The notes: generated from the letters alone by a model not told the origin. Positions 20,300 to 29,704 are shown, numbered from the stretch's first letter. The stretch: DNA of 64,000 bases from Rhodoferax sp. (GCF_030653815.1 NZ_JAURYQ010000036.1:272127-336126), one strand, 5' to 3'. Made by a program: numbers and translations.

Positions 20300-20335
20300 G
20301 GGTCAGACCACTCGCGCAGCGACGTGCTCTGACCC
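20300..20335. repeat. Hairpin GGGTCAGA/TCTGACCC, REP-like or terminator
   Basis: GGGTCAGA (20300-20307) pairs perfectly with TCTGACCC (20328-20335), and after a single mismatch the stem continues CAC/GTG around a GC-rich loop. It sits in the 160-base gap after thiQ. No T-tract follows on the plus strand, so ordinary termination is doubtful. The GGGTCAGA arm resembles short palindromic repeats I recall from Burkholderiales genomes, but only one copy was noticed here. Confidence 0.4.
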
Positions 20336-20414
20336 CAACTGATTAGAGGCCTGAGTTCAATCGGATCATGCGGCGCGCCCGGTTCAAGGCTTCCAGCATA
20401 AACTTCTCTGCACC

Positions 20415-21830
20415 ATGAACCAGACCCTTACCCCGAGCCCGCTCGACACTGCGCTTGCGCTGCAGCGCCAGGCCTATTTGGCCCACCCTGTGCCCACGCT
20501 GGCCGAGCGCAAGGCGGATTTGCGCACCCTGCAACGCTTCGTGCGCGAGCACAAGGAGGCCCTGTGTGATGCCATCAGCGCCGACTATGGCCACCGCTCG
20601 CGTCACGAGACCCTGCTGGCCGAGGTGTTCCCGGTGGTGGACGGCATTGACCACGTTATCAAGCACCTGCCAGGCTGGATGAAGACACAGCGGCGTAACG
20701 TCGACCTGCGCACCTTCTTCGGCGCCAGCAACCGCGTGATACCGCAGCCGCTGGGCGTGGTGGGCGTGATCGTGCCGTGGAACTTTCCGCTCAACCTGAG
20801 CCTGGTGCCGCTGACGTCGATCTTCGCCGCGGGCAACCGCGCCATGGTCAAGATGAGTGAAAACTCACGCCACCTGGCGGCCTACCTGATAGCGCACATG
20901 CCGGCTTACTTCCCGCCGGAAAAGCTGCAGTTTTTTGATGAAACCGGGGGTGTGGGTATTGCCTTCTCACAGCTCAAATTCGACCATCTGCTGTTCACCG
21001 GCTCGGGCGCCACCGGGCGACTGGTGATGAGCGCTGCGGCGCAGAATCTGTGTCCGGTGACGCTGGAACTGGGAGGACGTTCGCCGGCCATCGTCTGCGA
21101 AGACTTCCCGGTGCGCGTGGCAGCCGAGCGCATCCTGTTCGTCAAATTCCTCAATGCCGGGCAGATCTGCACCACGGTCGACCACCTGTGGCTGCCGCAG
21201 GCCAAGGTGGAAGCCTTCGTGCAGGCGGCGCGCGAGATCGTGCCGGCGCGCTACCCGACGCTCGATTCACCCGACTACACATCGATCATCGACCAGCGTT
21301 CGTTCGATCGCCTGCTGGCCGCACTGGACGATGCGCGCGAGCGTGGCGCCACGTTGCTGCCGCTGCTGCCCGGCCCGGCCTTCGACGCCTCCGTGCGCAA
21401 GATCAACCCGCACATCGTGCTGGATGCACCGCCGGAGAGCGTGCTTTGGCAGCGCGAGATCTTCGGCCCCATCCTGCCGATCCGCGGTTACCGCTCGCTC
21501 GAAGAGGTGATTGACGCCGTCAACGCCGGCCCGCGGCCGCTGGCGGTCTATCCCTTCAGCCACGACCGAGGTACGGTGCGCGTGCTGCTGGAGCGCGTCA
21601 TGTCCGGCGGCGTGTCGGTCAACGATGCGCTGTTCCACGTCGGCCAGCACGACCTGCCCTTCGGCGGAGTGGGCGAATCGGGCATGGGCCACTACCACGG
21701 CCACGATGGCTTCAACACCTTCTCCAAGCTGAGGCCGGTGTTCTATCAGGGGCGCTTTCCGACGCTGAAATTCCTGATGCCGCCCTACGGCAAGCTGGCC
21801 GACCGCGTGCTGGCGTTTTTGATCCGCTAA
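20415..21830 (+). CDS. Coniferyl-aldehyde dehydrogenase-like aldehyde dehydrogenase
   Basis: NAD(P)-dependent aldehyde dehydrogenase of 471 residues. Family motifs: PWNFPLNLSLVPL for the cofactor cleft, FTGSGATGRLVM, the general base Glu in LELGGRSPAIV and the catalytic Cys in NAGQICTT. The overall pattern (short N-terminus, HLPGWMKTQRRNVDLRTFFG, C-terminal MPPYGKLADRVLAFLIR) fits the coniferyl-aldehyde/long-chain dehydrogenase group that has a membrane-associating C-terminus, so the substrate may be an aromatic or fatty aldehyde. The gene stands alone, downstream of a palindromic hairpin. Confidence 0.82.
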   Translation: MNQTLTPSPLDTALALQRQAYLAHPVPTLAERKADLRTLQRFVREHKEALCDAISADYGHRSRHETLLAEVFPVVDGIDHVIKHLPGWMKTQRRNVDLRTFFGASNRVIPQPLGVVGVIVPWNFPLNLSLVPLTSIFAAGNRAMVKMSENSRHLAAYLIAHMPAYFPPEKLQFFDETGGVGIAFSQLKFDHLLFTGSGATGRLVMSAAAQNLCPVTLELGGRSPAIVCEDFPVRVAAERILFVKFLNAGQICTTVDHLWLPQAKVEAFVQAAREIVPARYPTLDSPDYTSIIDQRSFDRLLAALDDARERGATLLPLLPGPAFDASVRKINPHIVLDAPPESVLWQREIFGPILPIRGYRSLEEVIDAVNAGPRPLAVYPFSHDRGTVRVLLERVMSGGVSVNDALFHVGQHDLPFGGVGESGMGHYHGHDGFNTFSKLRPVFYQGRFPTLKFLMPPYGKLADRVLAFLIR

Positions 21831-21838
21831 ATTTTCCG

Positions 21839-23275
21839 TTACCCGAGCCGCATCACCCGGCCCGGGTTCATGAGGTTGTGAGGGTCCAGCGCCTGTTTAA
21901 TGGCGCGCATGGTGTGCAGGGCCACCGGCGATTTGTAGTGGGTCAGGTGGTCCACTTTGAGGCTACCCACGCCATGTTCGGCAGAAATGGAGCCGCCATG
22001 CGCCAGCACCGCGTCGAACACGATGCTGTTCACGCGCGTCTCCTGCTCAGCTAAAAACACCGCAGCATCCTGGCCTTCAGGGGCTTGCACGTTGTAGTGC
22101 AGGTTGCCGTCGCCCAGGTGACCAAAGTTGACCAGCCGCACACCGGCAATGGCCTGTGCCAGCAGCTTATCGGTACTGGCGACAAAGGCCGCCATGCCAG
22201 ACACCGGCACTGAAATGTCATGCTTGATGTTGAGACCCTCCAGCGCTTGCGCCAGCGGGATGCTTTCGCGAATCTGCCACAGGTTGTGCGCCTGGGTGAG
22301 GTTCTCGGCCACCACGGCGTCGGTCACGCAGCCCTCTTCCAGGGCGGCTTCGAGCAAGCCCTCCAACTGGGCTCGGGCATGGGCCTCGGATTCAGCATCG
22401 GCGTTTTCCAGCAGCACGCAAAAGGCGCTGCTCTGGTACAGCGGCACGCGCAGATTCGCAAAGTGCCGGGCCACCAGGCTCAGGGCAAATTGGCCCATCA
22501 TCTCGAAGCCGGTCAGGCTGGCGCTCAGGTGCTGCTGCGCCAGCCCCAGCAGTTGCACCGCCGCCTCAACCGAGGGCACGGCAGCCCACGCGGTGAGTTG
22601 CGCTTTGGGTTGCGGATAGAGCTTGAGCGTGGCGGCGGTGATGATGCCCAGCGTGCCTTCGGCGCCGATGTAGAGATTTTTCAGGTCGTAGCCGGTGTTG
22701 TCCTTGCGCAGGCCGCTCAGGCCCGGCCAAATATCGCCTTGCGGCGTCACGACCTCCAGCCCCAGGCACAGGTCGCGCGCATTGCCAAAGCGCAGCACCT
22801 GGGTGCCGCCGGCGTTGGTGCCCAGATTGCCGCCAATGGTGCACGAGCCCTCGGCCGCCAGACTGAGCGGAAACCAAAAACCTGCTGCCTCGGCCTGTTC
22901 TTGCACCGTTTGCAAGATGCAACCGGCTTCCACCGTCAGGGTCAGGTTGGCCGCATCAATATGGCGCACCGCGTTCAGGCGCTGCAGGCTCAGCACGATT
23001 TGTCGGCCCGTGTCGTCGGGGGTTGATCCCACCACCAGTCCGGTGTTGCCACCTTGCGGCACGATGCTCAAGCCGCTGTCCGGGTACTGCGTCAAATAAT
23101 CTGCGCAGGCCTTCACCACTTGTGCCACCTCGTCGGTACTGGCCGGGCGCACCACGGCCAGGGCCTTGCCCGAGCTGCGTTTGCGCCAATCCTGGGTCCA
23201 GGCGCTGAGGTCGCCTTCGGTCAGCACATGGGCGGCACCGACGATGGCTTTGAGTTCAGAGAGCAGGGTTTGCAT
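21839..23275 (-). CDS. FAD-linked oxidase, GlcD/D-2-hydroxyacid dehydrogenase type
   Basis: A 478-residue flavoprotein with an N-terminal PCMH FAD-binding domain (VVRPASTDEVAQVV, VPQGGNTGLVVGS, CTIGGNLGTNAGGTQVLRFGNARD) and a C-terminal FAD-oxidase domain ending in FGHLGDGNLHYNV and ISAEHGVGSLK, which supply the metal and active-site His residues of the D-lactate/D-2-hydroxyglutarate dehydrogenase family. The exact 2-hydroxyacid is not determined by the sequence. The start overlaps the 3' end of the DUF2069 gene by 20 bases, so the two are cotranscribed. Confidence 0.85.
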   Translation of the reverse strand: MQTLLSELKAIVGAAHVLTEGDLSAWTQDWRKRSSGKALAVVRPASTDEVAQVVKACADYLTQYPDSGLSIVPQGGNTGLVVGSTPDDTGRQIVLSLQRLNAVRHIDAANLTLTVEAGCILQTVQEQAEAAGFWFPLSLAAEGSCTIGGNLGTNAGGTQVLRFGNARDLCLGLEVVTPQGDIWPGLSGLRKDNTGYDLKNLYIGAEGTLGIITAATLKLYPQPKAQLTAWAAVPSVEAAVQLLGLAQQHLSASLTGFEMMGQFALSLVARHFANLRVPLYQSSAFCVLLENADAESEAHARAQLEGLLEAALEEGCVTDAVVAENLTQAHNLWQIRESIPLAQALEGLNIKHDISVPVSGMAAFVASTDKLLAQAIAGVRLVNFGHLGDGNLHYNVQAPEGQDAAVFLAEQETRVNSIVFDAVLAHGGSISAEHGVGSLKVDHLTHYKSPVALHTMRAIKQALDPHNLMNPGRVMRLG

Positions 23276-23672
23276 GGCTGGCTGCCGTGGCGGCGTTTTT
23301 CAAGCGCAAGCGCACATGCAGCGCGCAGGCGGTAAAGAGGGTGAGGCAAAGAAAGACTTCCACCATCGCGAGATAGTTGCCGGGTGGCTTGTCGCTGTAG
23401 GCGCGCACTGCGCCTTCGGTGAAGTACAGCCACACCAGCAGGCTGACCCAGCGGTAGGTGTACATGCGGTTTTTCAGCAAGCCCGCCAGCGGCAGGCACA
23501 GCGGCAGCACCTTGAGCGCCAGCCAGGAGCCGCCCGGACGCAGCGGCGCCAGCAGCAGTTCCCAGGCCAGGCCCAGCACAATGAGGCCCAGCAGGCTGCC
23601 CACCGCCAGAATTCGGGTCAGGGCCACGCTGGGGGTGGCAGATGTTGGGGGAGCGTTGGGAATCGTGTTCAT
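23256..23672 (-). CDS. DUF2069 family membrane protein
   Basis: A 138-residue inner-membrane protein with four predicted hydrophobic helices and the DUF2069 pattern (LLKNRMYTYRWVSLLVWLYFTEGAVRAYSD). Function unknown. It diverges from the YihY-family gene with only 21 bases between the two starts, so promoters must overlap the coding ends. It is followed by, and overlaps, the FAD oxidase. Confidence 0.85.
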   Translation of the reverse strand: MNTIPNAPPTSATPSVALTRILAVGSLLGLIVLGLAWELLLAPLRPGGSWLALKVLPLCLPLAGLLKNRMYTYRWVSLLVWLYFTEGAVRAYSDKPPGNYLAMVEVFLCLTLFTACALHVRLRLKNAATAASHANPAL

Positions 23673-23693
23673 GACGGTGGCATCATAGCGGCC

Positions 23694-24932
23694 ATGAGCT
23701 TAACCCCCACAACACGCATGAGCTGGCCCCAGAGGCTGGATGTCTTTTTAAGCGACCTGTCCAATTTTCCCTGGAAAAACACCGCTTACACCTTGCGTGA
23801 GCGCTTTCGGGAAGATCGTTTGGGGCTCACTGCCAGCAGCCTGACCTTTACCACCACGATTGCGCTGGTGCCGCTGGTCACGGTGTTGCTGGCCGTGTTC
23901 ACCGCGTTCCCGATGTTTGCCAAGTTCCAGGGCGTGCTGCAGCAGTGGTTGATCGAGAGCCTGATTCCAGACACCATCGCGCGCCAGGTGTTGGGCTACC
24001 TGACGCAGTTCGCCGGCAAGGCGAGCAAGCTTGGCGGCGTCGGCCTGGCGGTGCTGTTCATCACCGCGCTGGCGCTGATTTTGACCATCGACCGCACCCT
24101 GAACGCCATCTGGCGGGTGCGCAAGCCACGCCCGCTGGGGCAACGGGTGCTGGTGTACTGGGCGGTGATGACACTCGGGCCCATCTTGCTGGCGTTGAGC
24201 CTGAGCCTGACGTCTTATGCCTTGTCGGCTTCCAAAGGCCTGGTGGGGGGCTTGCCGGGCGGCCTTGAACTGCTGCTGGACAGCCTGCAATTTGTGTTGC
24301 TGGCTTGGGGCATGGCCGCGCTGTACCGCTATGTTCCCAACACCCATGTGCGCTGGTCCCACGCCTGGGTGGGTGGCCTGTTTGTTTCGGTGGGCTTTGA
24401 AGCGGCCAAAAAACTGCTGGTCCTTTACCTGGGCCAGGTGCCGACCTATTCGGTGCTGTACGGCGCCTTTGCCACGCTGCCCATCATGTTGATCTGGATT
24501 TATGTCGGCTGGGTCATTGTGCTGCTGGGCGCGGTCATTGCCGCCTACTTGCCCAGCTTGCTCAGTGGCGTGCAGCGCCGTGCCACGGCCCAGGGCTGGC
24601 AGTTTTTGCTGGCCATTGAGGTGCTGCAGCAGTTGGCACCCTTGCGGGACGCCCCGGCCAGGGGATTGACCATGACCGGGTTGACGCAGTTGCTCAAGGT
24701 CGACGCCCTGCAACTCGAGCCTGTGCTGGAGACGCTGGTGGAACTGGACTGGATCGGTGAGTTGCAGGAGGAAGGTGCCGACGACGAGGCGCGCTACGTG
24801 CTGCTGGCCGACCCCGACAGCACGCCGCTGCAGGCCTTGTTGCACGCCTTGCTGCTGCCCTGCGAGCCCAGCACCCTGCATTTATGGGAAAACGGACGCT
24901 GGCAGGAATTGACGCTGCGTCAGGCGCTGTGA
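23694..24932 (+). CDS. YihY/virulence factor BrkB family membrane protein
   Basis: An inner-membrane protein of 412 residues from ATG 23694 (MSLTPTTRMSW); an in-frame ATG 24 bases later is possible. About six helices lie between residues 40 and 290, with the family blocks GLTASSLTFTTTIALVPLVTV, IDRTLNAIWRVRKPRPLGQRVLVYWAVMTLGP and YGAFATLPIMLIWIYVGWVIVLLGA. The C-terminal 120 residues form a soluble domain resembling the winged-helix tail of betaproteobacterial YihY proteins. The former RNase BN label for this family was withdrawn; function remains unclear. Confidence 0.85.
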   Translation: MSLTPTTRMSWPQRLDVFLSDLSNFPWKNTAYTLRERFREDRLGLTASSLTFTTTIALVPLVTVLLAVFTAFPMFAKFQGVLQQWLIESLIPDTIARQVLGYLTQFAGKASKLGGVGLAVLFITALALILTIDRTLNAIWRVRKPRPLGQRVLVYWAVMTLGPILLALSLSLTSYALSASKGLVGGLPGGLELLLDSLQFVLLAWGMAALYRYVPNTHVRWSHAWVGGLFVSVGFEAAKKLLVLYLGQVPTYSVLYGAFATLPIMLIWIYVGWVIVLLGAVIAAYLPSLLSGVQRRATAQGWQFLLAIEVLQQLAPLRDAPARGLTMTGLTQLLKVDALQLEPVLETLVELDWIGELQEEGADDEARYVLLADPDSTPLQALLHALLLPCEPSTLHLWENGRWQELTLRQAL

Positions 24933-25005
24933 CGCACCTGGAAATTCTCGCTGCCGAATGTTGGAAAATCGGTTCCTTTCATTTTGATATCCAAAGAAGT
25001 ACCTC

Positions 25006-25254
25006 ATGACCGACATCCCACAAAAGCCTGAACTGCCCGATCACCTGTCCACCGACGCGCGCAGCCCGCATCACCTGGCTGCCGTGTTTGAGCACGACAT
25101 TGGCATCCGGCTCAACGACAAGGAATTGTTCAATGTGGACGAATACTGCGTCAGCGAAGGCTGGGTCAAGGTGCCTGCCGGCAAGACGCGCGACCGCAAG
25201 GGCAACCCGCTGCTGATCAAGCTCAAGGGCAAGGTCGAGGCGTTTTACAAGTGA
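25006..25254 (+). CDS. DUF3297 family protein
   Basis: An 82-residue soluble protein with conserved blocks RSPHHLAAVFEHDIGIRLNDKE and GWVKVPAGKTRDRKGNPLLIKLKGKVEAFY, matching the small DUF3297 family of Proteobacteria. No function is known. ATG 25006 has no strong ribosome site; a weak AAGAAG lies upstream. The 148 bases after it hold a short coding-like stretch but no supported gene. Confidence 0.8.
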   Translation: MTDIPQKPELPDHLSTDARSPHHLAAVFEHDIGIRLNDKELFNVDEYCVSEGWVKVPAGKTRDRKGNPLLIKLKGKVEAFYK

Positions 25255-25402
25255 CATGAAAATGCGCAGGCCGTGATCCCACCGGTCGGCTGAAAGGGCG
25301 CTACATCGGTCTCAACAGTCGCTTTGAAATCACGGCGCTGCGCGATGCCTTGGACATCATCATCGCAGCCACTGACCTGTGGCCGGCATCAAGGAGCGAA
25401 AG

Positions 25403-27193
25403 TCACGGTACTTCAATCGCCATCGGCGATTGGGTTCGCGCAAAGGCCATCGCCGAGTCCAGCACTTTCAAGAACTCCTTTACCTTGAAAGGTTTTGTAA
25501 GATACTGGAAAAATCCGGCAGACAAACCCTTGAGGATATGCTCAGACATGGCATTGGCACTGATGGCCAAGACGGGAATGTGCTTGGTCAGCGGATCCTG
25601 GCGCAATATCTTCAGCACCTCCACGCCGCTCAGACCTGGGAGGTTGATGTCCATCAAAATGACCCTTGGAAGGTGGGTGCGTGCCATTTCTATGCCCTGA
25701 ATTCCATTGCTGGCCCTCAGCAATTGAATGTTGGGACGAGCGGCAAGGATTTGCTCCACCAGTTCCATATTGGCCGGGTTGTCTTCCACATACATCACGA
25801 TGCAAGGCGATTGGTTCAGCGCGGCATTGGCGGGGTCCATATCCACATGAACCTGCTCTGCGTCCGCACGTTGCGCCTGTGTCCGGGTGAGATCGACCCA
25901 GAACACACTGCCAACATCAACCGTACTTTGTACGCCGATTTTGCCGCCCATCATTTCAGTCAGGCGCTTTGCAACCACCAAACCGAGACCGGTTCCTTCG
26001 ATCATGCCGCCTTCCTGGCCAAGTCGATTGAAGGGCTCAAATAGATGGGAAAGCTTTTCGGGCGACAAACCTTGCCCGGTATCCCGAACGTTGACTCGCA
26101 AAACTTCGGGTATCGTGTCGTCAATGGTCACATCGACGGTTCCACCAGGGTGGTTGTATTTAATGGCGTTGGTTAGCAAGTTGACGATCAACTGTTTGAG
26201 GCGCACCGCGTCCGCAATGACCAGAAACGGACTGGTGAACTGCGCGAAATTGACGTCGATGCCGCTTGTTTGAACTTGTGGTTCGATCATGCGTTGACAA
26301 TCCAGTAATACTTCGGTGAGCGACAGCGGTTCGAGCGACAAGGCATTCTGGCCCGACTCGATCAAGGACAGATCCAGAATTTCGTTCACGAGGGTCAGCA
26401 GATACCAACCCCCGCGCAGAATTTGATCAATTCTGCTTTGTTGAGCTGATGTAAGTGCAGGCGTACTCGATTCCAGCAATTGGGCAAATCCCAGGACAGA
26501 ATTAAGGGGGGAGCGCAGTTCATGGCTCATGCTGGATAGAAAATCGGATTTCGCCCGATTGGCCATTTCCGCGACTTTTCTGGCGTTTTCGAGTTCCAGA
26601 TTTCTTTCCTCCAGAGACCGATCCAGAAGTTTGCGCTCGGAAATATTGGACAGGACGACGCGATGCAGCGACGCGCCATCGGCATTCTGCGCGATGGATG
26701 CCTCCAGATGGGCCCAGAACGGCGTGCCGTCATGAGCCTTCATTCGCAATTCGCACCATTGCGTCAGACCGGAGTCAACAAGTTTGTCGCGATGTTGGTG
26801 ATAGATGTCCTGGTCTTCATGGACGACGAAGCGACTGAAAGCTTGCTGAATCAGGTCGCTTCGGGCCACACCGAGCAGCTTCGCCGCCGTCAGGTTGACC
26901 TCCAGGATCAAGCCCTGCTCACTCAAAGTGCAATAGCCCACGGGCGCCAAATCATAGAGATCACAATAGCGCGCACGCTCGTCGTCCAGCGCGAGCTGTG
27001 CATGACGTAGCTTTTCATTTTGCAACTCCAACTCAGCCTGATGCACGCGCAGCCCGTGAAGCAGTCGTCGCGCAACGTCAGGGGCAATGGTCTGCCGACG
27101 TTCAGGCGCCTCAGCCCATTTGCCTTTTGCGGTAGCACATAGCCGTTGTCTCGATGCGATTGCGGTGCGTCGGCTCAGTTTTCCACTTAGCAT
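25403..27193 (-). CDS. Hybrid sensor histidine kinase (PAS-HisKA-HATPase-REC)
   Basis: A soluble 596-residue kinase without membrane segments. Order: an N-terminal helical stretch (about 40-75), a PAS domain (about 76-190, DLYDLAPVGYCTLSEQGLILEVN), HisKA with phosphoacceptor H224 in MSHELRSPLNS, HATPase with N-box NLLTNAIKYN (about 337-347), DTGQGL and GTGLGL, and a C-terminal receiver domain (about 465-585) with phosphoacceptor D515 (LMDINLPG). ATG 27193 is chosen because GGAGAG lies seven bases before it; the frame stays open upstream without a ribosome site. No partner regulator adjoins it. Base composition appears lower in GC than the neighbours. Confidence 0.92.
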   Translation of the reverse strand: MLSGKLSRRTAIASRQRLCATAKGKWAEAPERRQTIAPDVARRLLHGLRVHQAELELQNEKLRHAQLALDDERARYCDLYDLAPVGYCTLSEQGLILEVNLTAAKLLGVARSDLIQQAFSRFVVHEDQDIYHQHRDKLVDSGLTQWCELRMKAHDGTPFWAHLEASIAQNADGASLHRVVLSNISERKLLDRSLEERNLELENARKVAEMANRAKSDFLSSMSHELRSPLNSVLGFAQLLESSTPALTSAQQSRIDQILRGGWYLLTLVNEILDLSLIESGQNALSLEPLSLTEVLLDCQRMIEPQVQTSGIDVNFAQFTSPFLVIADAVRLKQLIVNLLTNAIKYNHPGGTVDVTIDDTIPEVLRVNVRDTGQGLSPEKLSHLFEPFNRLGQEGGMIEGTGLGLVVAKRLTEMMGGKIGVQSTVDVGSVFWVDLTRTQAQRADAEQVHVDMDPANAALNQSPCIVMYVEDNPANMELVEQILAARPNIQLLRASNGIQGIEMARTHLPRVILMDINLPGLSGVEVLKILRQDPLTKHIPVLAISANAMSEHILKGLSAGFFQYLTKPFKVKEFLKVLDSAMAFARTQSPMAIEVP

Positions 27194-27436
27194 TTTGCTC
27201 TCCACAGATTGACTAGGATCAATGCCCTTCCGCTTCGGGGTGGCCGGCTCTGCCTTGGTTGGGCGTGGCGCTCTGGGACTGATTGATGACAAACGGCGCT
27301 GACCGTATGAGCTCCATTGGAGCGCGCACCTTAACACCAAGATCGCTCGTCAACTTGTGAATTGTCAAACAAACAACAAAATTTGACACGTAGATTCAGG
27401 TTCATCATGGAGCCTGGAATCTTTTGTGATTCCTCC

Positions 27437-28255
27437 TCACCCCATTTCGTGCTTGGTCAAAAACCCGCGCAACGCCGCCAGCATCTCCTCAGGCGTTTCA
27501 TTCATCTGCTGGTGTCCACCAGGCAAATAGACCACCCGGCCATCGCGGGCCAGTTTGATCAACGCTTGGGCCGCTTTGGGCGGCGTCATCTGGTCCAGCT
27601 GGCCCAGTACGAAAAGCACCGGGCAAGTGACCCGGGCCATGGCCTGCAGGCCATTCTGGTAGCTGTCGCAGGCTTTGAAGCCGGTGTAAAACACGTTGCT
27701 CTTTGAATTGCTCGCGATGACCCGCCGGCCCAGCGCCATCGACGCGCCATAAACCCAGGTGCCCGGCCCCAGGGCCGAGGGCGGTGGCGCCAGCGTGGAA
27801 CGTGAAAACACATTGACCATTTCCAGCGCCTTCATCGGCGCACTGACGGAAGCCTCCAACAGGGCAGGGGACACGCGCATGGGGAAGGCAATGCCCACCA
27901 ACACCAGCTGGCTCACGCGCTGCGGTGCTTGGGCCGCCGCCTCCAGCGCAATCAGCGCGCCAAAGCTGTGGCCGACCAGCGCGGCTTGCGCCAGTCCTGC
28001 CGCGTCCATCAGCGCGAGCACAAAGTCGGCGGCCTCTTCCACAGTGGCCGGTGGCTCGCCGCCGCTTCGGCAATGGCCGGGCAGATCCAGCGCCAGCACA
28101 TTCCAGCCGTGGTGCGCCAGGTAGCGTGTTTGCAGGATCCAGACGCTGTGGTCATTGAGTACGCCGTGGATGAAGATGGCGGTGGGTTGGGCGGCATCGA
28201 AGGCTTTGCCGCCGGTGTAGCAGTAAGTGGGTGTGCCGTTGACGTTGAAGATCAT
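27437..28255 (-). CDS. Alpha/beta hydrolase
   Basis: A 272-residue serine hydrolase of the alpha/beta fold. The oxyanion-side motif is IFIHGVLNDHSVW, the nucleophile elbow GHSFG (S97), the acid is probably the Asp of LGQLDQMTPP and the base the His of YLPGGHQQMNE. Resembles proteins annotated as homoserine-acetyltransferase-like or general esterases; substrate unknown. Its ATG overlaps the stop of the upstream sulfhydrylase gene, so the two are coupled and may act on related metabolites. Confidence 0.85.
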   Translation of the reverse strand: MIFNVNGTPTYCYTGGKAFDAAQPTAIFIHGVLNDHSVWILQTRYLAHHGWNVLALDLPGHCRSGGEPPATVEEAADFVLALMDAAGLAQAALVGHSFGALIALEAAAQAPQRVSQLVLVGIAFPMRVSPALLEASVSAPMKALEMVNVFSRSTLAPPPSALGPGTWVYGASMALGRRVIASNSKSNVFYTGFKACDSYQNGLQAMARVTCPVLFVLGQLDQMTPPKAAQALIKLARDGRVVYLPGGHQQMNETPEEMLAALRGFLTKHEMG

Positions 28256-29550
28256 GCTGCTTTCTCCGCGGTTTTCAAGGCACGTTTCAGGTCGTCAATC
28301 AGATCATCCGGGTCTTCCAGGCCAATGCTCAGGCGGATCGTGCCCTGCGTGATGCCGCCCGCTGCCAGCGCTGCGTCATCCATGCGGAAGTGGGTGGTGC
28401 TGGCCGGGTGAATCACCAGGCTGCGGCAGTCGCCCACATTGGCCAGGTGGCTGAACAGTTTGAGACCTTCCACAAACGCCTTGCCTTGGTTGCGGCTGCC
28501 TTTGAGGTCGAAACTGAACACCGAGCCCGCACCGCGTGGCAGCAGCTTTGCGGCAAGCGCGTGGCTGGGGTGGCTGGGCAGCATGGGGTGGCCGACCCGC
28601 GCCACCAAGGCTTGGCTGGCCAAAAATTCGACCACTTTCTGGGTGTTGCTCATGTGGCGGGCCATGCGCAGCGGCAGCGTTTCCATGCCTTGCAAGATGA
28701 GCCAGGCCGAATGCGGGCTAAGGCAGGCGCCAAAGTCGCGCAGGCCTTCACGTCGCGCCCGCAGCAAGAACGCGCCCACGGTGGACTCTTCGGAAAACAC
28801 CATGTTGTGAAAACCGTCGTAGGGCTGGCACAGCTCGGGGAATTGGCCTGAGGCGTCCCAGTCAAAACTGCCGCCATCCACCACCAGCCCGCCGATCACG
28901 GTGCCGTGCCCGCTAAGGAACTTGGTGGCCGAGTGGTAGATCAGGTCGGCGCCGTGCTCGAACGGCTTCATGAGCCAGGGCGTGGTCAGGGTTGCGTCGA
29001 CCAGCAGCGGCACGCCGGCCTCATGGGCTATTGCCGAGACCGTGGGGATGTCGAGCACGTCAAGCCCCGGGTTGCCCACGGCCTCGCCAAAGAAGAGCCG
29101 GGTGTTGGGCCGCACGGCGGCGCGCCAGCCGTCGACGTCGCCGGGCTTGACAAAGGTGGTGTCGATGCCAAAGCGGCGCAGCGTGTAGTGCAGCAGGTTC
29201 TGGCTGCCGCCATACAGCGCGGTGCTGGCCACGATGTGGCTGCCAGCGCCCATCAGCGTCGCGATGCTCAGGTGTAGCGCGGCCTGGCCGCTGGCCACGG
29301 CTATGGCGCCAATGCCGCCTTCCAGGGCGCTGATGCGCTGCTCCAGCACCGCGTTGGTCGGGTTGCTGATGCGGCTATAGACATGGCCGGCGCGCTCCAG
29401 GTTGAACAGCGACTGGGCGTGGTCGCTGGACTCGAAAACAAACGAGGTGGTCAGGTAAATGGGCAGCGCGCGGGCGCCGGTGGCGGGGTCGGGCGCTGCG
29501 CCCGCGTGCAGGGCGAGGGTGTCAAAACCTGGGTCGGAATAACCGGGCAT
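28252..29550 (-). CDS. O-acetylhomoserine sulfhydrylase (Cys/Met metabolism PLP enzyme)
   Basis: A 432-residue PLP enzyme of the gamma-replacing family, expected to make homocysteine from O-acetylhomoserine (or O-succinylhomoserine) and sulfide. The Schiff-base lysine is K210 in HSATKFLSGHG; phosphate-binding and ring-stacking residues are in YSRISNPTNAVLEQRISALEGG and STALYGGSQNLL. The length and YSRISNPT motif favour MetY over MetZ/MetB, but the acyl group used cannot be told from sequence. First gene of a two-gene operon with the hydrolase. Confidence 0.85.
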   Translation of the reverse strand: MPGYSDPGFDTLALHAGAAPDPATGARALPIYLTTSFVFESSDHAQSLFNLERAGHVYSRISNPTNAVLEQRISALEGGIGAIAVASGQAALHLSIATLMGAGSHIVASTALYGGSQNLLHYTLRRFGIDTTFVKPGDVDGWRAAVRPNTRLFFGEAVGNPGLDVLDIPTVSAIAHEAGVPLLVDATLTTPWLMKPFEHGADLIYHSATKFLSGHGTVIGGLVVDGGSFDWDASGQFPELCQPYDGFHNMVFSEESTVGAFLLRARREGLRDFGACLSPHSAWLILQGMETLPLRMARHMSNTQKVVEFLASQALVARVGHPMLPSHPSHALAAKLLPRGAGSVFSFDLKGSRNQGKAFVEGLKLFSHLANVGDCRSLVIHPASTTHFRMDDAALAAGGITQGTIRLSIGLEDPDDLIDDLKRALKTAEKAA

Positions 29551-29610
29551 GGGAACCTTTCAGGGTAACAAGGGGTTTGCCACCGCAATTTTTGAACAAA
29601 TAACCGCAAG

Positions 29611-29624
29611 CTGATGGAAATCAC
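29611..29624. promoter_or_regulatory. FNR/ANR-like box upstream of the CBS gene
   Basis: C-TGAT-GGAA-ATCA-C is a perfect dyad of the FNR core (consensus TTGAT-N4-ATCAA). A -10-like TATATT lies at 29650-29655, which puts the box at about -44 from the expected start, close to class II activator geometry. Oxygen-dependent control is inferred. Confidence 0.55.
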
Positions 29625-29704
29625 TGATGGCGACGACTGAATTGTGGGCTATATTTCAGTTAACTTAGTCGGTCAACTGTGACCTATCCAACACGAGGAG
29701 CACC

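Noticed and set aside
25286-25402. A coding-like stretch (RYIGLNSRFEITALRDALDIIIAA) between the DUF3297 gene and the histidine kinase.
   Set aside because: A TGA stands just upstream in the same frame, there is no start or ribosome site, and the frame runs into the antisense of the kinase. It could be a remnant, but no family match supports a pseudogene call.
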